From: JAICMB01 sp963795935
Lineage (GTDB): Bacteria > Acidobacteriota > Terriglobia > Bryobacterales > Bryobacteraceae
DNA length: 64,000 nucleotides
Assembly (NCBI GenBank): GCA_963795935.1
Contig: CAWCJO010000017.1
Location: forward strand, 150,766-214,765
Direction of reading: 5' to 3'
The notes below the pieces were generated by a model that made no database searches, was not told the origin of the DNA, and saw only the letters and a program-made list of their open reading frames with translations. A program made the position numbers and the translations under genes. Numbering within the stretch: the first letter of the stretch is position 1; the number at the start of each line of letters is the position of its first letter. Positions 26,891 through 35,843 of this stretch are shown one piece after another.

Positions 26891-27280
26891 ATGACGTCAG
26901 GCAAGCCGCCCAGGGCCTCCGACGCGGAGCTCGAAATTTTGACCGTGCTGTGGACCACCGGACCGGCCACCGTGCGCGAAGTTCACAATGTCATCAGCCG
27001 GCGGCGCGCCGCGCAATACAGCACCGTACTGAAATTCATGCAGATCATGGCTGAAAAGGGATTGGTGCGGCGCGACAAGAAACAAAGGGCGCACATCTAC
27101 GAAGCCGCGCGGCCGCGCGAGTGGACGCAGCGACAGCTCGCCGGAGACCTGGTGGAGCGCGCGTTCGCGGGCTCCGCCAAGGCGCTTATGATCGGCGCGC
27201 TCTCGGCGCGGAAGGCCAGCAAGGAGGAACTCGCCGAGATGCGCAAGCTCCTGGAGGAACACGCAAAGGGGGAGAAATGA
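26891..27280 (+). CDS. BlaI/MecI-family transcriptional repressor
   Basis: A 129-residue winged-helix repressor of the BlaI/MecI/CopY family. The start at 26891 gives the normal N-terminus; residues 9-70 hold the helix-turn-helix with LEILTVLWTTGPATVREVH and QYSTVLKFMQIMAEKGLVRR. The C-terminal helix supports dimer formation. Such repressors are released when a partner M56/BlaR1 protease is activated. The next gene starts on the overlapping ATGA and is exactly such an M56 gene, but truncated after about 28 conserved residues, so the repressor has lost its cognate sensor here. It is divergent from imuAB. Confidence 0.92.
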   Translation: MTSGKPPRASDAELEILTVLWTTGPATVREVHNVISRRRAAQYSTVLKFMQIMAEKGLVRRDKKQRAHIYEAARPREWTQRQLAGDLVERAFAGSAKALMIGALSARKASKEELAEMRKLLEEHAKGEK

Positions 27281-27417
27281 GCCTTCTTGAAACCTGGGTT
27301 GCGACTCCACTGGCCGGCGCGGTTGGTTGGACGCTTCTCCACTCTCTGTGGGAGGGCGCCAATGTGTACAGCGGAAAGGAGCCGGCTTATCCCCAGAGCG
27401 GCGGTCGAGGAGAATAG
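27277..27417 (+). pseudogene. M56/BlaR1-like peptidase, 5-prime fragment only
   Basis: The frame starts on ATGA overlapping blaI and reads MSLLETWVATPLAGAVGWTL then LHSLWEGA, the standard N-terminus of acidobacterial M56 proteins. From about 27360 the sequence is unrelated and stops at 27417. The membrane helices and the HExxH zinc site are missing entirely. The break is therefore a rearrangement, not a frame slip. Toxin-antitoxin remnants follow it. Confidence 0.8.
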
Positions 27418-27478
27418 CCGGATGCGGCGTCGCCGCGGGAGCGCCGATCCGACCGATTTTTAGCCGCCGACACAGCTT

Positions 27479-27622
27479 AAAGGTAGCCAGGACAGTAATC
27501 CATGAGGCGGAACATTTGAAACTCTCCGGACGGGACAGCCTGCGCGTCTTGGCCTGTTGGAGCGCCCGCCCAAGCCGAACGCGAAACTTCTGGCCACGGC
27601 AAAGTCGCCGCCGAAGGAGGAA
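27479..27622 (+). pseudogene. TacA-like (DUF1778) antitoxin, C-terminal remnant
   Basis: The plus strand shows VIHEAEHLKLSGRDSLRVLA and, after a frame slip near 27551-27556, LLERPPKPNAKLLATAKSPP. Together this is the conserved C-terminal half of a DUF1778/TacA antitoxin. The N-terminal DNA-binding half is absent; upstream is the junction with the M56 fragment. It directly precedes a GNAT toxin remnant, the usual gene order of TacAT systems. Confidence 0.6.
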
Positions 27623-28171
27623 GTGAACGATAAAGGCGTTGCACGAGCGGCCGATCCGCGGAAGTCGATCGGGAAGCCTTCGACTGCGGCGAACCGGCGC
27701 TGAACGACTTTCTGCGGGATCACGCCCGCAAGAGCCACGAGATGGGCGGCGCAAAGACGTTTCTCGCGATCGACGAGGCCGCCGGCAAAACGATTCTCGG
27801 ATGCTATGGCGTGTACTATAGCGTGAGTCCCGCCTCCGTCTCCTATGCTCGAACGCCGGAGCTCGTCCGCCGGGGTCTGGCGCGCCACGACGTGCCGGCA
27901 TTCCGGTTGGCGCGCCTGGCCATGGATCTTAAAGCACAAGGGCAAGGTCTTGGCGGCCGGCTTCTGCTGGCGGCGGGTAAACGATGCCTCTTGGCGTCCG
28001 CGGAAGTGGGAGGCGTTCTTGCTCATCGATGCGAAGAACGCGAGGGTCGCGGCATGGTATGCCAGGTACGGCGCCGTGCCGCTGCTCGACGCTCCGCTTT
28101 GCCTGGTGCTGCCGCTGAGGACCGTTGAGGCAGCCCTCCGCTCCCGCGATCCACCGCTCAACTCGATATAG
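27623..28171 (+). pseudogene. GNAT acetyltransferase toxin (TacT-like), frameshifted twice
   Basis: A GTG at 27623 has AAGGAGGA just before it and begins VNDKGVARAADP. After a slip near 27657-27660 the GNAT sequence follows: DREAFDCGEPALNDFLRDHA, then ASVSYARTPELVRRG and the acetyl-CoA loop region QGQGLGGRLLLAAGKR. A second slip near 28011-28020 leads to LLIDAKNARVAAWYARYGA and a normal C-terminus. The order after a TacA remnant fits a TacAT pair that acetylates aminoacyl-tRNA. The toxin is out of frame, which may be tolerated because its antitoxin is also broken. Confidence 0.65.
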
Positions 28172-28192
28172 TAGTGAGCGTCAGGTTTTTTC

Positions 28193-29350
28193 ATGGCACA
28201 GGTTATTGCCCAACCGCTCGCTCGAACGCCTCCCGCGAAATCCACCGCGGCCCCGCGCCTCATTTCGCTCGACGCCTTTCGCGGCGCGACCATGGCGCTG
28301 ATGGTGCTGGTAAACACCCCCGGCGACGGCAGCCACGTTTACGCCCCGCTGCGGCATTCCGAATGGAATGGCTGGACCCCCACCGACGTGGTCTTCCCGT
28401 CGTTCCTGTGGATTGTTGGTGTCGCCATGACCCTTTCACTGGGGCGGCGCATCGCGGCCGGAGCGTCGCGCGGGCGGTTGTTTGCCCAGGTGTTCCGCCG
28501 CGCGGTCATCCTTTACGCGCTGGGCCTGATCGTGTATGCCTACCCGGGTTTCAACCTTCACACGCAGCGCCTCATGGGTGTCCTGCAGCGCATCGCGATC
28601 TGCTATCTCATTGCGGCGGCGATTTACCTGACCACGCGTTGGCGGGGTCAAATCCTGTGGATCATAGGGCTGCTCACGGGCTACTGGCTCTTAATGGCGC
28701 TGGTCCCGGTGCCCGGCTATGGCGCGGGGCGGCTGGATGTGGACGGCAACTTCGCGCATTACGTCGATCGCATCGTGCTCGGATCGCACAATTACAGATG
28801 GACCGCGACGTGGGATCCGGAGGGCATCGTGAGCACGCTCCCCGCGATCGCAACGGCGTTGTTCGGAATCATGGCCGGCCACATTTTGAGCCTTCGCAAA
28901 TCGCTCGCCGAGCGTACCACCTGGCTTTTTATCGCCGGCAATCTGCTCATCGCCGCCGGCCTGATCTCGAACGTCTGGCTGCCCATCAACAAAAAGCTGT
29001 GGACCGATTCCTTCTCGCTGTTCATGGCGGGGCTCGATTTCGTAATGTTCGCGATGCTGTTATGGTGCGTGGATGGCCTCGGCTTTAAACGCTTTACCAG
29101 ACCCTTGGCGATCCTGGGCATGAACGCCATAGCCGTATACATGGCTTCCGAGCTTCTCGACGAAGCGTTCGGCGCGATCCATTGGCATTCCGGCGCCGAA
29201 ACGATTTCTTTGCACGGCTGGCTGTACGGTCTTTTCACGCCGCTCGCTTCTCCGATCGATGCCTCGCTCCTGTACGCCATCGCGTATGTGCTGCTGATGT
29301 ACGCTATTGCGTACACGATGTATCGGCGCGGCTGGTTTTTGCGCGTCTAG
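28193..29350 (+). CDS. HGSNAT-like membrane acyltransferase (COG4299/DUF5009)
   Basis: A 385-residue membrane protein of the heparan-alpha-glucosaminide N-acetyltransferase-like family. It begins with the family motif RLISLDAFRGATMALMVLVN, followed by PLRHSEWNGWTPTDVVFPSF and about ten membrane helices. The motif GVLQRIAICYL and the late LGMNAIAVYMASELLD are also typical. In eukaryotes the family transfers acetyl groups across the lysosomal membrane to glucosamine; in bacteria the acceptor is probably a cell-surface or periplasmic sugar. It precedes the GH3 glycosidase on the same strand, so a joint role in glycan use is plausible but not shown. Confidence 0.92.
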   Translation: MAQVIAQPLARTPPAKSTAAPRLISLDAFRGATMALMVLVNTPGDGSHVYAPLRHSEWNGWTPTDVVFPSFLWIVGVAMTLSLGRRIAAGASRGRLFAQVFRRAVILYALGLIVYAYPGFNLHTQRLMGVLQRIAICYLIAAAIYLTTRWRGQILWIIGLLTGYWLLMALVPVPGYGAGRLDVDGNFAHYVDRIVLGSHNYRWTATWDPEGIVSTLPAIATALFGIMAGHILSLRKSLAERTTWLFIAGNLLIAAGLISNVWLPINKKLWTDSFSLFMAGLDFVMFAMLLWCVDGLGFKRFTRPLAILGMNAIAVYMASELLDEAFGAIHWHSGAETISLHGWLYGLFTPLASPIDASLLYAIAYVLLMYAIAYTMYRRGWFLRV

Positions 29351-29370
29351 CCGCGAGCGCCCGGGCTAGA
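29346..29370. terminator. Bidirectional hairpin between convergent ends
   Basis: TCTAGCC (29346-29352) pairs with GGCTAGA (29364-29370) across an 11-base loop. It contains the stop codon of the plus-strand acyltransferase and, on the other strand, the stop of the glyoxalase remnant. There is no T-run, so it is only a candidate terminator. Confidence 0.35.
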
Positions 29371-29600
29371 GCAAGTCTTCTTTGAAGCGGACGAACGTCC
29401 CGCTGCTTGGGGAGAACTCCGCGATGGCGACGGGCTGCCCGGCGCCGCATTGGGCGCAAAAATCGCCGTGATGCTCGCTCAGGCGCAGTTTCAAGCCTCC
29501 GCGTGAAATCTGCATGTACAAGGGCGCCCCCGGGGAGAAGATGCGCGGAATGGGCCGTCTGCGGGAGTTGGGAAATGACGCGCTCGAAATCCATGGGCAT
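29366..29600 (-). pseudogene. Glyoxalase/bleomycin-resistance-like protein, internally deleted
   Basis: From an ATG at 29600 the frame reads MPMDFERVISQLPQ. A neighbouring frame then gives IPRIFSPGAPLYMQISRGGL and LRLSEHHGD, the conserved middle of a small glyoxalase-superfamily protein, and ends SSGTFVRFKEDLL. The family normally has about 25 residues (DEAKAREFY and following) between RIF and PGAPLYMQ; they are missing. The C-terminal part with CAQCGAG is unusual. It is a remnant, not a functional gene. Confidence 0.5.
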
Positions 29601-29649
29601 AGGCGTAGTTTGCCCAGGGCGGCCGGCGTTCCGTCATACTGAATTTCTA

Positions 29650-31503
29650 ATGGATTCCTCCCGCCGCCGGTTCCTCGCCGGTATCGCCTCCATTTCTTAT
29701 CGAGGCGCCCAAAGCGCCCCGCCATCCAAACAGTCGAAGCTTTCGAGCTTCGACCCGCGGGCGCGGGCGCTCCTCGCGTCTCTAACGCCGGAACAAAAGA
29801 TCGGGCAGATGGCGCAGCCGGACCAGCAATACCTGAAGACCATCGACGATATCGAGAACTACCATCTCGGTTCTCTGCTGAGCGGCGGCGACTCCGACCC
29901 CAAAACCGGAAACGATATTACCTCGTGGACCGATCTCTACGACCGCTATCAGTCGCGCGCTTTGAAAGCCACGCCGCGAATCCCGCTGCTGTACGGAGTG
30001 GACGCCGTTCACGGCCACAACAACGTGCTCGGCGCGACGATTTTTCCGCACAATATCGGCCTCGGCTGTACCCGCAATGCCGATCTGGTGGAGCGCGCCG
30101 CGCGCATCGCCTGCGAGGAAGTGCGGGCGACCGGAATCAACTGGGCCTTCGCTCCTTGCGTCGCCGTGCCGCAAGACATCCGCTGGGGGCGTACGTACGA
30201 GGGGTTCAGCGAAGATCCCGATCTCGTCAAGACGCTCGGCGCCGCAGCAGTGAGAGGATTGCAGCGCGGTTCGCTCGATAATCCGTTGGCTGTCCTGGCG
30301 TGCGCCAAGCATTTCGCGGGCGACGGCGGCACGGCATTCGGAACCGGGAAGCCGAAAGGCAAAAACACGCAGGCGCGCTATCCGCTCGACCAGGGCGATA
30401 CGGAAGTGGACGAAGCCACGTTCCGCCGTCTGTTTTTGTCTCCGTATGCGGCCTGCGTCGCGGCGGGCGTGGCCTCGATCATGCCGTCCTACAGCAGTTG
30501 GAATGGCGTGAAATGCTCCGGAAACCGCAAGCTTCTGACGGACATGCTCAAGACGGAGATGGGATTTGAAGGATTTCTGATCTCCGACTACGCCGCGCTG
30601 GACGAGATGCCGGGCGACTACAAGCGGCAGATCGCGGTCTCCATCAATGCCGGGATGGACATGGTCATGATCCCGGAAAAATACCAGCTTTTTACGAAGC
30701 TGCTGAGCGAATTGGCGCGGGAGGGCACGGTGCCGATGTCCCGCATCGACGATGCCGTACTACGTATTCTGCGGGTGAAATTTGCCATGGGGTTAATGGA
30801 CCCGCGCCGCTCCCCTCTGGCCGATCGCGCATTGCAAAAGAGCTTCGGCTCGGCGGAACATCGCGCCGTCGCGCGGCAGTGCGTGCGGGAGTCGCTGGTT
30901 CTTATCAAGAATGGCAATGGCGCGCTGCCGCTCAAGAAGAACGCCAAACGCATTCACTTCGCGGGAAAAAACGCGAACGATATCGGCAACCAGTGCGGCG
31001 GCTGGACCATTACCTGGCAAGGCAAGAGCGGAGACGTGATTCAAGGGACGACGATTCTCCACGCCGCCCGCGCCGCAATCGCGGAGGGAACGCGGATTAC
31101 CTACTCGCCGGACGGCAGCGCGGCCGAGGGCGCTTCCGCCGCCGTAGCCGTCATCGGCGAAACGCCCTACGCGGAGATGATGGGCGACAGAACGAACCTG
31201 CGCCTCCAGCCTGACGATATCGCTGTCGTGAACCGTCTGAAATCGGCGGGCGTTCCGGTCGTGGTAGTGCTGGTGTCCGGGCGGCCGATGATCCTGGACG
31301 ACATTCTTCCACAAGCCGATGCCATCGTCGCCGCGTGGCTGCCCGGGACCGAAGGGTCCGGGGTCGCCGATGTGTTATTCGGCGATTTCAACCCCACCGG
31401 AAAATTGTCGTTCACTTGGCCGCGCGGCGCATCGGCTACGCTGCATCGCGGCGATCCCGGTTACGAAGCGCTGTTTTCGTTCGGTTATGGCTTGAGTTAC
31501 TAG
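29650..31503 (+). CDS. Tat-exported GH3 family beta-glycosidase
   Basis: A 617-residue glycoside hydrolase family 3 protein, most like exported beta-glucosidases. The start at 29650 gives a twin-arginine leader (SSRRRFLAGIASI). The N-terminal barrel has GVDAVHGHNN, RWGRTYEGFSEDP, the KH pair at 220-221 and the nucleophile D313 in FLISDYAALDEM. The second domain ends with LPGTEGSGVADVLFGD and a short LSFTWPRGASA stretch. The fibronectin-like third domain of longer members is absent. It would release glucose or related sugars from beta-linked oligosaccharides outside the cytoplasm. It follows the HGSNAT-like gene. Confidence 0.94.
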   Translation: MDSSRRRFLAGIASISYRGAQSAPPSKQSKLSSFDPRARALLASLTPEQKIGQMAQPDQQYLKTIDDIENYHLGSLLSGGDSDPKTGNDITSWTDLYDRYQSRALKATPRIPLLYGVDAVHGHNNVLGATIFPHNIGLGCTRNADLVERAARIACEEVRATGINWAFAPCVAVPQDIRWGRTYEGFSEDPDLVKTLGAAAVRGLQRGSLDNPLAVLACAKHFAGDGGTAFGTGKPKGKNTQARYPLDQGDTEVDEATFRRLFLSPYAACVAAGVASIMPSYSSWNGVKCSGNRKLLTDMLKTEMGFEGFLISDYAALDEMPGDYKRQIAVSINAGMDMVMIPEKYQLFTKLLSELAREGTVPMSRIDDAVLRILRVKFAMGLMDPRRSPLADRALQKSFGSAEHRAVARQCVRESLVLIKNGNGALPLKKNAKRIHFAGKNANDIGNQCGGWTITWQGKSGDVIQGTTILHAARAAIAEGTRITYSPDGSAAEGASAAVAVIGETPYAEMMGDRTNLRLQPDDIAVVNRLKSAGVPVVVVLVSGRPMILDDILPQADAIVAAWLPGTEGSGVADVLFGDFNPTGKLSFTWPRGASATLHRGDPGYEALFSFGYGLSY

Positions 31504-31539
31504 CGTAAGTAACGACGTTACAGGCGAGGCGGCGCTGCG

Positions 31540-32119
31540 CAAGTCGATATCATCCCTCGCGAAACTCAGATACAAGTGCGAACGAACCAATTCATCGATT
31601 CCCACGATGTCGACGGACGGATTTACGCCGGCACGGTGGTCAACGACGTTTTCGAATCGGGATGGGCGCATGGCCATTCCGCGCGGTTCACAAGTAGAGC
31701 TGGTAGCGCGCCGCCGGCACAATGAGTTGTCGCTGGATATGGATTCCGTTACGGCTTTCGGACGCCGCTACGTCGTCGATGCCCCGCCAGATCGGTTCTA
31801 CGGCCGCCAACGCCCCGGCGTGGGCGAAAACGATCGGACCGCGAAGTATGTGGGCGGCGGCGCATTGCTTGGAACCATCGTGGGCGCGATTGCCGGGGCG
31901 GTAAGGGCACGGCCATGGGAGCGCTTTCGCGCCGCCGCCGCCGGCGCTGAAACCTACATGCACGGCCGTGAAATCCGCGTCCCCGCCGGAACTCTTCTGA
32001 CCTTCCGCCTGGAGTATCCGCTGCATGTCGGCGGCAGGGCTATGGCTGACCGGACTGGAGCTACGCAACGTCTACGCCCCGAAGCCACTGTTCCAGCTCC
32101 GGTGGCAGCGGGGCCATAA
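31540..32119 (+). pseudogene. Decayed glycine-zipper surface protein
   Basis: In one frame the sequence reads TQIQVRTNQFIDSHDVDGRI then YAGTVVNDVFES. After a slip near 31660 it continues in another frame with GRMAIPRGSQVELVARRRHN, LDMDSVTAFGRRYVVDA and the zipper VGGGALLGTIVGAIAG. Two more slips follow near 31900-31940, where GGKGTAMGAL is visible only in the third frame. The end returns with HGREIRVPAGTLLTFRLEYP. Full-length relatives are exported acidobacterial proteins. With at least three slips and no start codon or signal peptide, it is non-functional as read. Its end overlaps the convergent pseudouridine synthase. Confidence 0.55.
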
Positions 32120-33107
32120 CCGTAACACGCCGCCCCGCCGCGGCTTCTGCCGCCGCGCCAGCGGCCCCAGTTAACAACGCAAAGGACCGCGCTGGCTTTT
32201 CCTGAACGCCATGCGGCCCCACCGTGCCATCGGCTTTGGATCGCGCCGGCTCCTCCACGGCGCCGCGCGGTCCCGCCGCCACCGTCGCCGGGGTTGCGAA
32301 CGAAATCTGCGCGGCATGCAGAAAATAGCGGCCGAAGGGGCTGGCGGCCGCGCCGTAGAGCTTGTCGCCCGCGACGGGGTGGCCGAGGCTCGCGAAATGG
32401 GCCCGGATCTGATGCGTCCGGCCGCTGCCGATTTTCACTTCCACGAACGTAAATTTCTCAAAGCGGCGCAGAACCTTATAACTGGTCAGCGCCGTGCGGC
32501 CCGTTGCTACGCGCGTGGTCATGCGGGTGCGCCGCACCGGGTCGCGGGCAATCGGCGCCGTGATGCGGCCCTCGTCTTTCGCGAGACGCCCCTCCACCAG
32601 CGCCAGATAAATCTTCTCCACCGTGCGCGCGGCGAACTGCCGCGCCAAAGCTTGGTGCGCGGCGTCGTTGCGGGCCGCCAGTATGACGCCGCTGGTATAA
32701 CGGTCGAGGCGGTGAACGATGCCGGGCCGCAGCTCGCCGCCCAATTGCGACAGCTTGCCGAAGCGGTACACCAGGGCGTTGGCCAATGTGCCGGAGTGGG
32801 CCCCGGCGCCGGCATGCACCACCATCCCGGCGGGCTTGTTCACCGCGATGACGGCGTCGTCCTCATAGAGGATTTCGAGCGGGATATCCTCGGCGACGGC
32901 TTTGAGCGGCGGCAGTTCTGCCGGGTCGACCTGAATACGGTCTCCGGCGCGCGGCGCATAGGACGCTTTCGCCGCCGCGCCATTCACCAGTACGCGGCCG
33001 CTTCCGATCCAATGCCGCAGCCGTGAGCGGCTGTACTCGGGCAGCCGCGCGTGTAGGTGCACATCGAGGCGGCAGCCGGCCTCGCCACTGCCCACCGTCC
33101 ACTGCAC
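32061..33107 (-). CDS. RluA-family rRNA/tRNA pseudouridine synthase
   Basis: A protein of about 348 residues of the RluA/RluD family that converts uridine to pseudouridine in RNA. An S4-like N-terminal domain (RLPEYSRSRLRHWIGSGRVL) is followed by the catalytic domain with ILYEDDAVIAVNKPAGMVVH and the catalytic Asp in PGIVHRLDRYTSG. SGRTHQIRAHFASLGHPVAG is the late conserved block. The GTG at 33107 is chosen because it shares one base with the guaB stop and follows TTGGAG; a longer open frame upstream is antisense-like and Arg/His-rich. The Ala-rich insert near the end is unusual. It is co-transcribed with guaB. Confidence 0.9.
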   Translation of the reverse strand: MQWTVGSGEAGCRLDVHLHARLPEYSRSRLRHWIGSGRVLVNGAAAKASYAPRAGDRIQVDPAELPPLKAVAEDIPLEILYEDDAVIAVNKPAGMVVHAGAGAHSGTLANALVYRFGKLSQLGGELRPGIVHRLDRYTSGVILAARNDAAHQALARQFAARTVEKIYLALVEGRLAKDEGRITAPIARDPVRRTRMTTRVATGRTALTSYKVLRRFEKFTFVEVKIGSGRTHQIRAHFASLGHPVAGDKLYGAAASPFGRYFLHAAQISFATPATVAAGPRGAVEEPARSKADGTVGPHGVQEKPARSFALLTGAAGAAAEAAAGRRVTVMAPLPPELEQWLRGVDVA

Positions 33108-34567
33108 TACTCCAACCTGTAGTTGGGCGCTTCCTTGGTGATGATGACGTCGTGGACGTGCCCTTCGCGCAATCCCGCGGAGGTGACGCGCAAGAATTGC
33201 GCCTTGCTCTGTAATTCGCCGATGGTGCGGGCGCCGCAATAGCCCATGCCGGCGCGGAGACCCCCGACGAGTTGGTAAACCATCTCGGAAAGGGGGCCCT
33301 TGTATGGGACGCGGCCTTCAATACCCTCCGGCACCAGCTTGCCGCTCGCTTCCTGGGCGTAACGGTCGGAGGCTCCCGCGGTCTGGCTCATGGCGCCCAT
33401 GGAACCCATGCCGCGGTAGCTCTTGAACGTGCGGCCCTGGAAAAGAATCGTTTCGCCGGGACTTTCCTCGGTGCCGGCCAGGAGGCTGCCGATCATGACC
33501 GCGTCGGCCCCGGACGCAATGGCTTTGGTGACGTCGCCGGAGAACTTGATGCCGCCATCGGAGACCAGGGGGACGCCGGAGCCGCGGGTGGCGCGGGCGC
33601 ATTCCGCAATGGCGGTGATCTGCGGAACGCCGGCGCCGCTGACGACGCGCGTGGTGCAGATGGAGCCGGGCCCGATTCCGACCTTGATGCCGTCGGCGCC
33701 CAAGTCGATCAAATCCTTCGCGCCGTCATAAGTAGCGACGTTGCCTGCCAGGAGTTGCACGTCGGGCAGAGCGCGCTTGATGGCGGCGACGGCGTCGAGA
33801 ACGCGATGGCTGTGGGCGTGCGCGGAATCGACCGCCAGGACATCGACTTTGCGGGCCACCAGTTCCCGCGCGCGCTCCAGGAAATCGCCGGTTGAGCCCA
33901 CCGCCGCGCCGACGCGAAGGCGGCCCTGCGCGTCTTTGGCGGCGTTGGGGTATTTCAGCTTCTTCTGGATGTCCTTGACGGTGATGAGGCCCTTGAGGTT
34001 GAATTGATCGTCGACGACCAGCAGCTTTTCGACGCGGTGCTGGTGCAGAATCTTTTCGGCTTCTTCGAGCGTGGTTCCGACCGCCACGGTGATGAGGTGT
34101 TCTTTGGTCATGACCTGCGAAATGGGCAGGTCGAAGCGGGTCTCGAAGCGCAGGTCGCGATTGGTGAGAATGCCGACAAGACGGCCGTTGGTGGTGACGG
34201 GGACGCCGGAGATGCGGTAGCGCTGCATCAGCTCCAGAGCGTCGGAGAGCGGCCGCTCGGGCGCGATGGTGACGGGATCGACGATCATGCCGCTTTCACT
34301 GCGCTTCACGCGATCGACTTCCTCGGCCTGGCGATCGATGGGCATGTTGCGGTGCACGATGCCGATGCCGCCCTGCTGGGCCAGCGCGATGGCAAGGTGC
34401 GATTCGGTGACGGTATCCATCGCGGAACTGACGATGGGGATGTGCAAAGCGATGTTACGCGTCAACAGCGTGCGCGTATCGGTTTCGGCGGGAAGGACGT
34501 CGCTGCGCGCGGGTACAAGCAGGACGTCGTCGAAGGTAAGCCCTTCCGGAATCGTCTCTGGAATCAT
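33107..34567 (-). CDS. guaB: Inosine-5-prime-monophosphate dehydrogenase
   Basis: A 486-residue IMP dehydrogenase, catalysing the NAD-dependent conversion of IMP to XMP, the committed step of guanine nucleotide synthesis. The barrel starts LTFDDVLLVPARSDVLP, two CBS domains sit between about residues 95 and 215 (RISGVPVTTNGRLVGILTNR), and the active-site Cys is in GPGSICTTRVVSGAG. The mobile flap region with MGSMGAM follows. Length and motifs are normal and the frame is intact. It lies 34 bases after the Gfo/Idh gene and touches the pseudouridine synthase. Confidence 0.97.
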   Translation of the reverse strand: MIPETIPEGLTFDDVLLVPARSDVLPAETDTRTLLTRNIALHIPIVSSAMDTVTESHLAIALAQQGGIGIVHRNMPIDRQAEEVDRVKRSESGMIVDPVTIAPERPLSDALELMQRYRISGVPVTTNGRLVGILTNRDLRFETRFDLPISQVMTKEHLITVAVGTTLEEAEKILHQHRVEKLLVVDDQFNLKGLITVKDIQKKLKYPNAAKDAQGRLRVGAAVGSTGDFLERARELVARKVDVLAVDSAHAHSHRVLDAVAAIKRALPDVQLLAGNVATYDGAKDLIDLGADGIKVGIGPGSICTTRVVSGAGVPQITAIAECARATRGSGVPLVSDGGIKFSGDVTKAIASGADAVMIGSLLAGTEESPGETILFQGRTFKSYRGMGSMGAMSQTAGASDRYAQEASGKLVPEGIEGRVPYKGPLSEMVYQLVGGLRAGMGYCGARTIGELQSKAQFLRVTSAGLREGHVHDVIITKEAPNYRLE

Positions 34568-34601
34568 TCGGGTGCACCTTCATCATAGCGTTGCGCCTCG
34601 C

Positions 34602-35732
34602 TCACTTCTTGCCGCCGGGCGAGCGGGCGTCCACGGCCTGGGGCGGCTTTACGGGCGGGAGCTCGATTTTTTGGGTTTCGTCGGGACGGCGCGAGATTTC
34701 ATAAGGATCGAGTTTGACCGCTTGGCCGGAGCGCATGGATTTGAGGAGCGCTTCGACAATGCGGACGTCCGCCAAGCCTTCGCGTCCGTTTGGTTCGGGG
34801 TCGCGGCCGTCCAGCACGCATTGAGAGAAGTACAGCAGCTCGGCTCCGAACTGATCGTGTTTTGCGATGGTTTTCTTCCGCTCTTTGTGGTCGCCCTTGG
34901 CGATGCGCAGCTCCATATCGTCGTGGTATTCGTAAGCTCCACGCAGGCACAGATCGCCTTTGGTCCCCACGACACGATAGGAGTCGACGGAGGAAGCTCC
35001 GAAGCTGCAGGTAAAGGTCGCGAGGCGCTCGCCGGGGAAGCGCAGTATGGCGGCAGCCATTTCATGGACTTCGTTGAAGCGGGGCTCGCCGTTGTTGGCG
35101 CCAAAAGCGGCGACTTCTTGCGGCTCGGCGCGGAAGAGATAGCGCGCGGCGTTGATGCAGTATACGCCCATGTCCATGAGAGGGCCGCCGCCCAGATCCT
35201 TCTTAAGCCGGACGTTGCCTTGCTCGACCTGCTGGGCGAAAACGGAGCTGAAGATGCGCGGCTCGCCGATTTCGCCGGAGTTCACGATTTGAATGGCTTG
35301 CAGGTTGGCCGGATCGAAATGCAGGCGGTAGGCGATCATCAGCTTGACGTGATGCTCCCGGCAGACGCGGATCATCGCTTCGCATTCGGCGGCGGTAGCG
35401 GCCATGGGCTTCTCGCAAAGGACGTGGACGCCGGCTTGGGCGGTGCGCGCCGTAAAATCGAGGTGAAGACTATTGGGAACGGCGATGTACGCTGCATCGA
35501 CAGCCGCGCTGGCGAGAAAGCTGTTGTAATCGTCGTAGGAGACGATATCGTGGACGTTGTAGCGCTTACCGATTTCGCGGGCTTTATTGGGATCGCCGGT
35601 GACAAGGGCGGCGAGGGTGGAGTTGGCGGCGGCGTTTTTGAAGGCCGGGAGAACCGATTCCTGCGCAATCCAGCCCAGTCCCACGACGGCGTAGCGGATC
35701 TTGCCGTCCCGTTTGTTATTTCCAGCGTTCAT
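34602..35732 (-). CDS. Gfo/Idh/MocA family oxidoreductase
   Basis: A 376-residue NAD(P)-dependent sugar-type dehydrogenase. The Rossmann start is RYAVVGLGWIAQESVLPAF, and the conserved CEKPMAATAAECE contains the EKP motif with its catalytic Lys. DLGGGPLMDMGVYCINAARY and later residues form the second domain. The closest functional types are glucose-fructose oxidoreductase-like enzymes, but substrate cannot be predicted. The protein ends with a short Pro-rich basic tail. It is the first gene of the strand run that continues into guaB, which may be co-transcribed with it. It is divergent from the cupin gene. Confidence 0.93.
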   Translation of the reverse strand: MNAGNNKRDGKIRYAVVGLGWIAQESVLPAFKNAAANSTLAALVTGDPNKAREIGKRYNVHDIVSYDDYNSFLASAAVDAAYIAVPNSLHLDFTARTAQAGVHVLCEKPMAATAAECEAMIRVCREHHVKLMIAYRLHFDPANLQAIQIVNSGEIGEPRIFSSVFAQQVEQGNVRLKKDLGGGPLMDMGVYCINAARYLFRAEPQEVAAFGANNGEPRFNEVHEMAAAILRFPGERLATFTCSFGASSVDSYRVVGTKGDLCLRGAYEYHDDMELRIAKGDHKERKKTIAKHDQFGAELLYFSQCVLDGRDPEPNGREGLADVRIVEALLKSMRSGQAVKLDPYEISRRPDETQKIELPPVKPPQAVDARSPGGKK

Positions 35733-35843
35733 GATTTTCTCCTTTCATGCGAGCGTCGCCAATGGGACTTTCGGCGCGTCGCGGCTGTTTCGCGCTAAGC
35801 AAGCGGAGGCCGGAATTTTGGGGGAGCGGGAAGGAGGAGCGGC

